NCBI GenBank assembly: GCA_029582155.1
Contig: CM055896.1
Span: 27,472,184 to 27,536,183, forward strand
Origin: Panopea generosa
Lineage: Eukaryota; Mollusca; Bivalvia; Adapedonta; Hiatellidae
Direction of reading: 5' to 3'
DNA: 64,000 bases
In this document: positions 25,101 to 35,537 of the stretch, in pieces
Layout of the letters: the number at the start of each line of letters is the position of its first letter
Numbering within the stretch: the first letter of the stretch is position 1
The notes under the pieces: generated by a model
Seen by the model: the letters and a program-made list of their open reading frames with translations, nothing else
Database searches by the model: none
Told to the model about the DNA's origin: nothing
Position numbers and translations under genes: made by a program

Positions 25101-26397
25101 AGACAAACTACCATACTGGGATATTACGTTCATAGTGATGCAGAATAGACAAAATACCATACTTGGGTATCACGTTCATAGTGATGCAGAATAGACAAAC
25201 TACCATACTGGGGTATCACATTCATAGTGATGCAGAATAGACAAACTACCATACTGGGGTATCACGTTCATAATGATGCATAATAGACAAACTACCATAC
25301 TGGGGTATCACGTTCATAGTGATGCAGAATAGACAAACTACCATACTGGGGTATCACGTTCATAGTGATGCAGAATAGACAAACTTCCATACTGGGGTAT
25401 CACGTTCATAGTGATGCAGAATAGACAAACTTCCATACTGGGGAATCACGTTCATAGTTGTGCAGAATAGACAAACTTCCATACTGGGGTATCACGTTCA
25501 AAGTGATGCAGAATAGACAAACTACCATACTGGGGTATCACGTTCATAGTGATGCAGAATAGACAAACTTCCATACTGGGGTATCACGTTCATAGTGATG
25601 CAGAATAGACAAACTACCATACTGAGGTATCACGTTCATAGTGATGCAGAATAGACAAACTACCATACTGGGGTATCACGTTTATAGTGATGCAGAATAG
25701 ACAAACTTCCATACTGGGGTATCACGTTCATAGTGATGCAGAATAGATAAACTACCATACTGGGGTATCACGTTCATAGTGATGCAGAATAGACAAACTA
25801 CCATACTGGGGTATCACGTTCATAGTGATGCAGAATAGACAAACTTCCATACTGGGGTATCACGTTCATAGTGATGCAGAATAGACAAACTACCATACTG
25901 GGGTATCACGTTCATAATGATGCAGAACAGACAAACTTCCATACTGGGGCATCACGTTCATAGTAATTCAGAATAGACAAACTTCCATACTGGGGTATCA
26001 CGTTCATAGTGATGCAGAATATAAAAACTACCGTACTGGGGTATCACGTTCATAGTGGTGCAGAATAGACAAACTACCATACTGTGGTATCACGTTCATA
26101 GTGATGCAGAATAGACAAACTACCATACTGGGTTATCACGTTTATAGTGATGCAGAATAGACAAACATTCATACTGGAGTATCACGTTCATAGTAATTCA
26201 GAATAGACAAACTTCCATACTGGGGTATCACGTTCATAGTGATGCAGAATAGACAAACTACCATACTGGGGTATCACGTTCATAGTGATGCAGAATAGAC
26301 AAACTTCCATACTGGGGTATCACGTTCATAGTGATGCAGAATAGACAAACATCCATACTGGGGTATCACTTTCATAGTGATACAGATTAGATAAACC
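19166..26397. repeat. 46-bp satellite array
   Basis: About 157 near-identical monomers: GACAAACTACCATACTGGGG, TATCACGTTCATAGTGATGC and AGAATA. The main variants are TACC/TTCC and GTGATG/GTAATG/GTGGTG. ATCAC and GTGAT form a 5-bp hairpin across GTTCATA, which is lost in the GGTG/AATG variants. Edge units (19.17-19.26 kb and after 26.34 kb) are more diverged. Multi-unit blocks recur: the pair TTCACAGTGATG then TTCGTAGTAATG is found at 23.39, 23.71 and 23.99 kb, spaced 7 and 6 units apart. The period is not a multiple of three and few open frames occur. Confidence 0.95.
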
Positions 26398-26839
26398 GTG
26401 GAGAAAGTGACGTTGATTTAATTTTTTGCTTTTTCCATACAAGAGATAAATAAATAGCATTCATTTTGTCAATGTATTTAGATAATGAATAATAAAATGT
26501 AAAACTGCCCTACAGAAACGCACAGTAGTCATATTTGACAAACAATATTGAAGAAACTTGACTAGAGAATGATCATTGTGTATTAATTCACTATGATGCA
26601 GATCATCATATTGTAAACGGTGGTCAACAATCAACTGTAAGATTCTTAATGATAATTGACGTTGAAGTTAGTTTCTGTATAATAGCTTACACCACCCGAA
26701 TAGCTGACAGTATAATTCATGAGTTATATCACCAGCCTGGTGATGGCATTGTGGGTAATCACGTGTGTTACGACGAAATGCCTTTGCACGCATAACGCAT
26801 TACTGATTTAGATATATTTCATTTTAATAGTTGTCACGT
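26398..26839. other. intergenic, nothing recognised
   Basis: AT-rich sequence between the satellite and the 3' end of the minus-strand secreted-protein gene. No feature was recognised. Confidence 0.5.
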
Positions 26840-26845
26840 TTTATT
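26840..26845 (-). promoter_or_regulatory. candidate polyadenylation signal
   Basis: AATAAA on the minus strand, about 265 bases after the stop of the secreted-protein gene at 27108. It is a normal position for 3' end formation. Not tested by transcript data. Confidence 0.5.
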
Positions 26846-27107
26846 CATACATCAGTCCAAGCAAAATTTAAAGGTTACGTTAAGCATAATGCGAATATTT
26901 ATAGCTGATTTCACAACATGATAAAACAGTTTTGCCATTTTGCCCCCGCACCATCCCTCCCCCACCCCCTCAATAAATACTATTTCATTGTAATAGGCAA
27001 AACAACTTTTAATCGTCGCCAATTTACAAGAAATATGACAGCAATTCTGAAGGCTCTCGTCCGGTTGCGTCCTCCACTTTGATTTAATCAAAATAGCCAC
27101 CTTTCCC

Positions 27108-28353
27108 TTAAAAGAAAGTGTTTGGTTGAGCAGGTGGAGACGCGGTAGGGGCACATCGATCCTCCCAGTGAACGAATGTATTTTGTCCTTCACAATAGTA
27201 ACCGTAACACATGTCCCCGATATTACCCACGATTACATCTTCATTCGGCTGATAGTACATATCGTTATGATAGCATCCCTGCTTAGGTTTAGGTTGTCTA
27301 TATTGGCCACCACCTTGGCGAGCTCCGCCGCCTTGACGAGCTCCGCTGCCCTGACGAGCTCCGCCGCCCTGACGAGCCCCGCCACCTCCGCCGCCCTGGT
27401 TTCCACCACCTCGGCGACCACCACCACCTCCACCGCCTTGTTTTGCTGGTGCATTTCCTGGTTTGGGTCCACGTGCTGGAGCAGCGGGTTTAGCTGCAGG
27501 ACCAGGTGCAGGTTTAGGTCCCGGGCCACGTGTTGGTTTCTGGGTTGTTTGTGGCGAGCACCAATCCTCCCATTGTGTAACTTGAGAATCGTGGCTACAA
27601 TACGTTCCATAACACCTTTCTCCAACTCGGTGGTTGTCTATTTCCTGGCCTGGCTCATAATAAACATTTTGATAATCGCAACCGCTTGCGGGACCACCTG
27701 TGGGACCGCCAGCAGGACCGGGCTTTTGTGCAGCTGGTGGAGCTGGTTCCGGCTTCTGCTGTCTACCGGGTATACCGGTATTATGACCACTTGTTGGCTT
27801 CATGGAATTTGGAGCACAATTGTAGTCGTCCCAAAATTGAATTTTACCGTTACCATCGCAGTACGTGACGTAACACCACCTGTCGTGCTGACCACGGACA
27901 ATGTCACTTCCGGGGCGGTAGTAACGTCCCTCCCAGAAGCAATCCCGGATGACTGGTTTTGGTTTTTGAGTAGGTCTTGGAGTTGTTGGTGGCGGAAGCG
28001 TTGTTGTTGTAGCAACAGTTGTCGGTACCGTCGTTGTTCTACGTGTCATCTGTGCCTGTGTAGTGATATCCGCTTGTCCACCTGACTGTGGGTAATGTGC
28101 GTCGGGGCCATGTCCCCCACTGCCGCCTCCGCCGCTTAAAGCACCAGGACCCGCTGCATTCTCGATAAGTTGCATCATTTTGTGTAACAGTTCATGCCAC
28201 GGGTTAGCACTAGGTGTAGTTGATGCTTGTATTGGAGCTTTTTCTGTGGGTGGGGGAGGTGGTGGACCTTTGCCTCCTGCCTTTGTCGTTTGGTTCTGGG
28301 TCTGTCCGTACGCCACACACAGCAGCAGCAGCAGTGCACACGTGACCGCCTTC
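27108..28353 (-). CDS. secreted protein with three four-Cys modules
   Basis: The exon opens after a minus-strand acceptor (TTGCAG) at 28354. Its first base completes a split codon, followed by KAVTCALLLLLCVAYGQ, a clear signal peptide, so the start codon lies at or just before the exon junction (possibly AT|G). About 415 residues. After the leader come Pro/Thr-rich linkers, then three modules at about 139-180, 226-266 and 361-401 with identical spacing C-x21-C-x4-C-x12/13-C and shared YYxP, CYxxYC and W(D/E)D positions. The linker before module 3 is Gly-rich with ARQGGG repeats. The modules look like a half-sized VWC-type fold. The architecture suits an extracellular matrix, shell or byssal protein, but that role is inference and I do not recognise the exact protein. 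It ends in NTFF at TAA. Antisense open frames here are shadows. Confidence 0.8.
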
Positions 28354-28679
28354 CTGCAATATACAGTTATTTATTATAGATTAGTAATGCTAATATTTAA
28401 ACTGTAGTTTACATGTTATGTCCCGTAATCTAAGTCTACATCTACCAAGCATTTATTACAGAAAGGCATATATATTATGGATATATACACTAATAAAATA
28501 ATTGAAAAACAGGAGTATTTGATGTTGTCTTTTGCTATTTAAGTAAACAAGTTATTGTTGATCGTTTTACGTTTTATTTTATAATAATATGACGTAGTAG
28601 TTAAATCAAATTGATTTACTTTTATTATTTCTTCACAAGTTTTTGTGATAACCAATAGCAATACTTCAGGAGGGACATT
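28354..28679. other. intron/5' region of the secreted-protein gene
   Basis: The first exon was not located. A possible AT|GTAAAC donor at about 28410-28417 (minus) would give an intron of only 57 bp and is doubtful. Otherwise AT-rich. Confidence 0.3.
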
Positions 28680-28800
28680 CGAGGTTGTGGGTCCGAACCC
28701 AGCTCGGTCCAAAACCTTAATGTTTACTGTGGTGGTTCTGCTCAGATGCAGGTCTTCCTCCAGCCATTAAAACAATAAAACTGGCGTTAAAGCCAGTTTA
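28680..28800 (+). mobile_element. SINE family B fragment
   Basis: GTGGGTCCGAACCCAGCTCG followed by GTCCAAAA. Further on come TGGTTCTGCTCAGATGCAGG and TCTTCCTCCA, then AAAACTGGCGTTAAAG. The order of these blocks matches the better copies at 31.8, 32.3 and 57.4 kb. The A-box half is weak. Confidence 0.45.
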
Positions 28801-29249
28801 TCAGGAAAAATTGCCATAAATGATTAAGGAAATAAATGGGATAGAAAGCATTTAATTGTCATTGATAAACAAAACACGAATGATTTGGCATTTCAAATCC
28901 GCCAGAATGTGACCAAAACGATATCTTATTACTAAAATGAAGTTCCCATTGTTATAACAAACTTTCACGAGAAATACTGATTGACGACCTTCACTTCGTA
29001 AGTCTGACTATTTTTAAGATGAGAAAAAGTAACAGCATGTAGCCAATGTAATAAAATCGAAATCAAAGTAAAATGACTCAACTTATTTGACTATATATGA
29101 AACATCACAAAATACACTACAATTATAACCGGGAAATCGATTTCAGTCTAACCTAGGTGCGTAGGTCAATTTAGGATATCCCTTTTCAATGCAATATTTT
29201 GGCAAATCTAAATAGATATTCTTCCGGTAATACGGTATCAGTGAGTGTA
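28801..29249. other. intergenic, nothing recognised
   Basis: AT-rich sequence with no supported feature, up to the left inverted repeat of the DNA element at 29250. Confidence 0.45.
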
Positions 29250-30946
29250 CACTGAAAGGATGTTCTAACTAGACCTTTTTAATTTGGATTTTATTCAGAT
29301 ATGGTTGAAGGTATCTGCATGAATTTTTGCAACTTACTAGTATCATAATACCACAACGGCTATATAGAAATGATAATACCATACACCTTGACGATATGCC
29401 CACACTTGCACGTGATCACAGGTATGGTTATATAACTATGCACCAGGATTTTAAGGTGGGTGCAATCGATATTCCTGTTCATTTCAATGTTCTATTACGG
29501 AAACCACATAGAAAAAAATTGTCGTGGCCAGATTTTGCAACATGAACGAAATCTATTTCGAGTTGTCACAAGGCTACGACACAATAAAGATGGTTTGGCG
29601 ATGGGGACGCGACAGAAAAAAGATATGTCGTGTGTGCGTCGCAAGTCAGTCGTGCGACAGTTGTGGGATCATCGTGAGTTGTCGGGCATTGTTGGGTGGG
29701 GTGGGGGCTGTTTTTCACGCAAGACTGCCGCACAACAGTCGTGGGTCACTCGTGGGACGCTTGCGCGTCCGTCTCACGACTATATGAGGTCCGAGCTATA
29801 TACCCCTCAAAATACGAAAATATGTTGCAAGACTAACGCACGACAGACTTGCAATGTTGTGCGAGTCTCTTACGAAATATCATATTCGTGAGACAATCTT
29901 GAAACTGTCTCACGACTGTCCTGCGACAGTCGTGAGACAATCGTAGGACAATCCACTCGGAACACCTTGGCTATTACTAAGTAATAACCTCGGAAATAAT
30001 ACGGGGGCCGCCATATTGCTGTGACCCGGCCTTTCTGCCGAGTACCAGACTAACACATGGCCGGACTACATTCAAAATGGTAATATACATAACGTATCAA
30101 TTAAACTGAAGATATTCTGCAACGCTTCAAGCTGCTCTTTTTTCAAAGAATGTTTAATTTCCATTATGTCCAAAGAATACTGAATGCACGTCGAAAACTC
30201 AGCCATTTTTGTTTACGATAATAACGGGAAGTAACTTGCCGGGGCAAATTACCAATTGGTGTATTCCTACAATTATTTACGAGGTCTAATACCGAAAATG
30301 ACGGAATTTGCCGAGTATGTACGATTGAGGACAATCATGCGACAGTCGTAAGATTGTTGGACTAAAACAAATTCTTCTGATACCCACGACTAGACATTTA
30401 TCGCACATGACTGTCGTAGGACAGACTCACGACAGCCACAAGATATAGATACCACAAAAAATCGTAGAACAAAAAAAGGTGCATGTCCAATTTTGCCTCA
30501 CGACGGCAAGTCGATGCCATGATGCTCACATTTTCGTAGGACTGTCTTGCGACGACCCCCGAAACCTACGATTTGCCCAAATTTTCTGTCGTGTCGTGTC
30601 GTGGCACAAATGCGTCGTGGGTTAGTTGTGACCAAACCTTAAGTGCTAATTATTGTTTGTAATTAATTTCTTGTAAGTATTAATTTCTTGTACTGTTTTT
30701 TGAGTGACTTTTCAAATTGCTAGAATTTTATTTAATCTGATTGTTGCAATTTTGTGTATTTCAATTTTGATAGAAGTGCTTTTTTAAGATTTATAATTTA
30801 TTGGAAGTTCGATTGAAAAGAAATTTCACCAAAATACGTATTACATGTTTACTTATAGTGTATATTCTAGTTTCAATCATATCGGTGCATATATGGTGGA
30901 ACAATAGCCGATTATCCAAAGGTCTAGTTAGAACATCCTTTTAGTG
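29250..30946. mobile_element. 1.7-kb terminal-inverted-repeat DNA element
   Basis: The left end CACTGAAAGGATGTTCTAAC continues TAGACCTTT; the right end is its reverse complement (28 of 29 bases agree). TA lies outside both ends (29248-29249 and 30947-30948), as for Tc1/mariner-like insertions, though TA alone is weak evidence. No transposase frame remains, so it is non-autonomous. The interior (29.61-29.95 and 30.32-30.63 kb) is packed with short GTCGTGAGAC / GTCGTGCGAC-like motifs, possibly subterminal binding repeats of a second nested element bounded by GGTTTGG (about 29593) and CCAAACC (about 30638). Frames at 29327-29891 are not convincing genes. Confidence 0.7.
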
Positions 30947-30948
30947 TA

Positions 30949-31819
30949 TATAGCCGCGATATGTTAGAAGAAGGAGCTTTTTCAAATAAAATATTTTTGA
31001 AAAGTCCTTATATACTTCCTCTAAGTCCCTATTCAGTCAGAAGCAGAGTTTTGTTTTGATTACGTTAATATTAAAACTGACGGCGGCTCAATTTTTAATG
31101 AATATGATGTAATGATAATTACTCATTGTTCACAAAACAACATATCTTAATACTTGTCTATCAAATGTGCTCAGATAACATAAAACACTTCGTCAGCTAA
31201 ACTAAATTTAAATAAAAAGTTATATTAAGAGCAATATAATGTGCCCAGAATAATCATAACTTGGCATGACGGGAAATATTCGTTAATTAAACTATTACAT
31301 TGGCAATTAAGCCTCACTTAACACAAGAATCATTGTGAGTGTGTGGTTGTGTATAAATTTAACATTTAAGTGCGAGTTTCCTTCCCATGGACGATATAAA
31401 TGTTAAATTGTTAAGTTTAAAGCAATCGTTGGGTTTTATGACAGATAGATGGCGTTTTTGACATTGAACGTATGACGTTTTTTCTCTATTATACTTTAAA
31501 ACATTTCTTGCCATTGTTCCATTGTCGGTAAAACCATTTTGTGGAGTATTTCCTGAATTATTCACACTTACTTATTCCAAAGTGAAGTTGAATATATATG
31601 GCAAATGAAGGGTTTGACAACTTTATGACTGCGTTTGAACTAATTATTTTATTCATATCACTTTTAATAAAGATATATTGTCTTTTATGAGCATACTTGT
31701 GTCATTACTCGACACTATTTTGAATATTACCACGAGTTAGTCATGCACTGTGTTTTATAGAACAGAGTTTTGTGTTATATGGCCGTGTGACATATTTCAT
31801 ATTGAATTATATACTTATA
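30949..31819. other. intergenic, nothing recognised
   Basis: AT-rich. The 68-codon minus frame at 31359-31565 has no recognisable domain. Confidence 0.45.
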
Positions 31820-32066
31820 CTAGAGGATCTTCCGTGACCGAAATGTCTAATTCGCCGTCGTATAATTACCACTTATCTCTCACCGCTAAGGTCGTGGGTT
31901 AGAGCCCAGCTCTGTCCAAAAAGAACGATATGTGAAAAAAAAAATTAAACACGTTTGGGAGGACGGTGGTCATTCGGATTCATTCTGAGGCGTTCCTCCA
32001 CAAATACAACTGGTAACCATGGATAACCTGACATGTGCTGCATTTAGCGTTAAAAGACTTATAATT
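31820..32066 (+). mobile_element. SINE family B, plus copy
   Basis: Head with GGTCGTGGGTTAGAGCCCAG (B-box region) and TCTGTCCAAAAA. Body with GGACGGTGGTCATTCGGATT, TTCCTCCACAAATACAACTGG and ATAACCTGACATGTG, ending in GCGTTAAAAG. It lies head-out to the opposite copy at 32311-32542. Confidence 0.6.
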
Positions 32067-32310
32067 AAACAACGAATACTGTCTCGTGTTAAGATATAAC
32101 ATATAATAAGATGTATGTGTGCTTTACAAATAATAATTGTATACAGATATGACTTAATATACCACAGAACACAACAACATAGGCCTACAACCGACCAATC
32201 AGACCATCTCGCCCAGCCTGTCATTGATACAGAGGTTATACATTGTATTTCTGAATAAACAATAACTAAAACAATGTTTTTTTTGTTTTTTGTTGTTTTT
32301 TTTGGAATAA

Positions 32311-32542
32311 GGCTTAACACCATTTTCAACACATTTCAGGTTATATATGGCATATCCAATTTTACAGGTGGAGGAAAACCTCAGACTGATTCAGACTGAG
32401 TAGAACCATTGTCCTTCCGCAAGTAACTAGAAACTTTCTCACATAAAGTTTTTGGAGCGAGCGGGACTCCAACCTACGACCTTAGCGGTGAGAGGTAAGA
32501 TCTTGAGACGGCGCCTTAGACCACTCGGTCCCGGAGGACCCC
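32311..32542 (-). mobile_element. SINE family B, minus copy with tRNA-like head
   Basis: On the minus strand, GACCGAGTGGTCTAAGGCGC acts as an A-box-like element and GTAGGTTGGAGTCCCGC as the B-box. Then come GCTCCAAAAACTTT, TACTTGCGGAAGGACAATGG, ACTCAGTCTGA, CCTCCACCTGTAAAATTGG, ATATGCCATATATAACCTGA and a GTTGAAAATGGTGTTAAGCC end. This is the clearest unexpanded copy and shows the single-copy state of the segment that is tandemly amplified at 57.44 kb. Frames at 31970-32332 and 32482-32667 minus are repeat-derived. Confidence 0.7.
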
Positions 32543-33000
32543 AAAACAATGTTTATCTTGATAACTTGATGACCTCGTGACGGTACGTGTATCTGTTTGA
32601 TGTACATGTTGATGTAATAATACCCGGATACACTCTCAAGTAACAATTGTATTTGTAGTATACTCATTTATTTTGCTCAAGTATGAAGAAACCTTAGAGA
32701 TGAATCATTCCGTTTGTTACGTATAACCAGTACTAAGTGTTGTTTTTTTACATAGGTTATCCGGTTTAGCCTCTGGTGTGAACGGCAAACATTCTATCAT
32801 AATCTGGTAACTCGGACGTTCATAAAAAATCGTCTGACGTGTGATAAATCTCATTAAATGATAAAACACTTCAAACCATTGTTTTCTTTGTCATTTGTGT
32901 GTAAACATGTAAATTAGTACTATTTAATGTACGCCATTAACATCGTATTAAAACATATAACGTGAATTGCGAGCGGTGGGTTAGCCGTTCCGGTCTGTAT
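32543..33000. other. intergenic, nothing recognised
   Basis: AT-rich spacer before the 33-kb minisatellite. Confidence 0.45.
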
Positions 33001-33963
33001 ATAAGTTCCTATGTACTGGGGACGTATATATAATACTGGGGACGTATATATAATACTGGGGACGTATATATAATACTGGGGACGTATATAAGTTCTAATG
33101 TACTGGGGACGTATATATAATACTGGGGACGTATATATAATACTGGGGACGTATATATAATACTGGGTACGTATATAAGTTCTTATGTACTGGGGACGTA
33201 TATATAATACTGGGGACGTATATATAATACTGGGGACGTATATAAGTTCTTATGTACTGGGGACGTATATATAATACTGGGGACGTATATATAATACTGG
33301 GGACGTATGTATAAGTTCCTACGTACTGGGGACGTATATATAAAACTGGGGACGTATATATAATACTGGGGACGTATATATAAGTTCCTATGTACTAGGG
33401 ACGTATATATAAGTTCCTATAAACTGGGGACGTATATATAAGTTCCTATAAACTGGAGACGTATATATAATACTGGAGACGTATATATAAGTTCCTATGT
33501 ACTAGGGACGTATATATAAGTTCCTATAAACTGGGGACGTATATATAAGTGCCTATGTACTGGGGACGTATATATAAGTTCCTATAAACTGGGGGCGTAT
33601 ATATAAGTTCCTATGTACTGGGGATGTATATATAAGTTCCTATAAACTGGAGACATATATATAAGTTCCTATGTACTGGGGACATATATATAGGTTCCTA
33701 TAAACTTGGGACGTATATATAAGTTCCTATAAACTGGGGACGTATATATAAGTTCCTATAAACTGGGGACGTATATATAATACTGGAGACGTATATATAA
33801 GTTCCTATGTACTGGGACGTATATATAAGTTCCTATGTACTGGGGACGTATATATAAGTTCCTATGTACTGGGGACGTATATATAAGTTCCTATGTACTG
33901 GGGACGTATATATAAGTTCCTATGTACTGGGGACGTATATATATAAGTTCCTATGTACTGGGG

Positions 33964-33998
<35 letters not shown>
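33001..33998. repeat. 20/29-bp minisatellite ending in (TA)n
   Basis: TACTGGGGACGTATATATAA (20 bp) alternates with a longer form that adds GTTCCTATG (29 bp). Short forms dominate before about 33.35 kb and long forms after it. The array runs into a pure TA tract at 33966-33998. Confidence 0.9.
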
Positions 33999-34005
<7 letters not shown>

Positions 34006-35060
34006 TGAACAACGAACACGTGGTAACCATAACAGTCAGTTTGCAATAAATGCCAAAAAGTAAGTGAAAAAAGCGTTTTGCACTCTATTTGGTGCGAAAA
34101 CTGTGAGCAATACATTACGAATTATGACGGCCGACAAAGTAATACTTATGTTTACTCCAGGTTGTAAATTTAGAAACATACAACAATAACATTCCAAAAT
34201 GTTCAGTTTTATTTTGCAGTCGCATAAAAGTCAGAAAGTACTAATAAAACGTCGCTCCTTATTCACGTCTTTATTCTAATTGTTTTACTAGAAGATATTA
34301 ATGTTGACCATACATGTCACTGTGCATACATGTCACTGTGTAATAACTTTTGAGGTAACGATAAGCCACGAATGCTTTTTTCCTTGTATTCATGGTCGTA
34401 CTTACCACCGTCGATATTGGACATCAAATGATATAGGTAGGATGAATTTTTTTTATTTTATTTTTCAATATTAGTTTCTTATTTAATATACGAATGGTAA
34501 TGCACAATGATTTTAAATTAGTGCATTAAAACGCCACACTCATTATAACACACACCGCACCAAACGTACACAGATTTATCTCGGATGCGTATTCAGCCGT
34601 GAATGTTCAAAATTCGTTGTTTTTAATCCCGCGTTTATATCAACCTCGACTAATGATTAGATGTAAAGGCAACACAAATTATATTTTATCTGCATGAAAG
34701 TTATAATCTTATAACAGGAAATAAAATAATTAATTTAATAATGTTATTAAAAATAATTTTGAATTAATATTATTTTACAAGGGAAACAGCGAAAATTGCA
34801 GTCGGAAACTGGCCGGTGAGTCGGAACCTGGCATGGTTTTATTACCACACCAATCCCATAAGCACTATTTTGAAAAGCAATATCGACCTCCTTGTGGCGA
34901 ATACAAATGTTTTAACTCGTGGTCGTGACGTTTCTATATGACAGCACCCACAATCAATTTCTAAAGTATCCCTTATATAGGGTTCGATCGCTCATGCCAC
35001 CTCACCAACGGGAATTCTATATCTGGTATGTAGAGTGCATTGCTGCAAACGTTATATAAA
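33999..35060. other. intergenic, nothing recognised
   Basis: AT-rich sequence without a supported gene, RNA or repeat. Confidence 0.45.
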
Positions 35061-35148
35061 GGACACACCCTTACGAAACTATGACACGCCCCTTACGAAA
35101 CTAAGACACGCCCCTTACGAAACTAGGACACGCCCCTTACGAAACTAG
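35061..35148. repeat. 22-bp repeat, four copies
   Basis: Four units of GACACGCCCCTTACGAAACT plus two bases. Confidence 0.85.
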
Positions 35149-35537
35149 TTGTGAAGCATCTTAATCATTTCTATGGCAGATTGGTGTCTAATCTTTCCAC
35201 ATATTTCGTGTATCCATCCCCATTCCCTTCTTCCAATGATTTCCTATTTCACTGATATTTTTATGGAACGATGTTATGAGATATTGACACTGATTTTAGC
35301 CTATAAGTACATATATATAGTACAACTGTAAACATATAAGGCAAGACAATAAAGTTGGTGGTCTTAATTGTAACGTAAATGGAATGGGCTTTCAATTTAG
35401 ATATACCTTGTTGTATAGTTTTATGTTTTTTTTCCAGTTGGAATGCACAACTAATACAATGTACATGCGTGTGCATTGTATTAGCGAACTGCTATTATAC
35501 ACATATACCGTTTGTCAAGAAAACGAAATACGCCAAA
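35149..35537. other. left flank of the 33-bp array
   Basis: Unique sequence. From 35384 it is open in frame with the array and starts with a hydrophobic stretch (MGFQFRYTLLYSFMFFFQ) that resembles a signal peptide. No promoter or splice evidence was found. Confidence 0.35.

Noticed and set aside
19166-26397. CRISPR-like regular array
   Set aside because: Units are contiguous 46-bp repeats with no unique spacers, in a eukaryotic context with introns and SINEs.
26852-27193. Minus-strand 113-codon frame overlapping the end of the secreted-protein gene
   Set aside because: It is an alternative frame across the 3' end and untranslated region, with no domain.
27126-28085. 319-codon plus-strand frame opposite the secreted-protein gene
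   Set aside because: The low-complexity complement of Gly/Pro-rich coding sequence stays open by composition. The minus strand has the signal peptide and conserved Cys modules.
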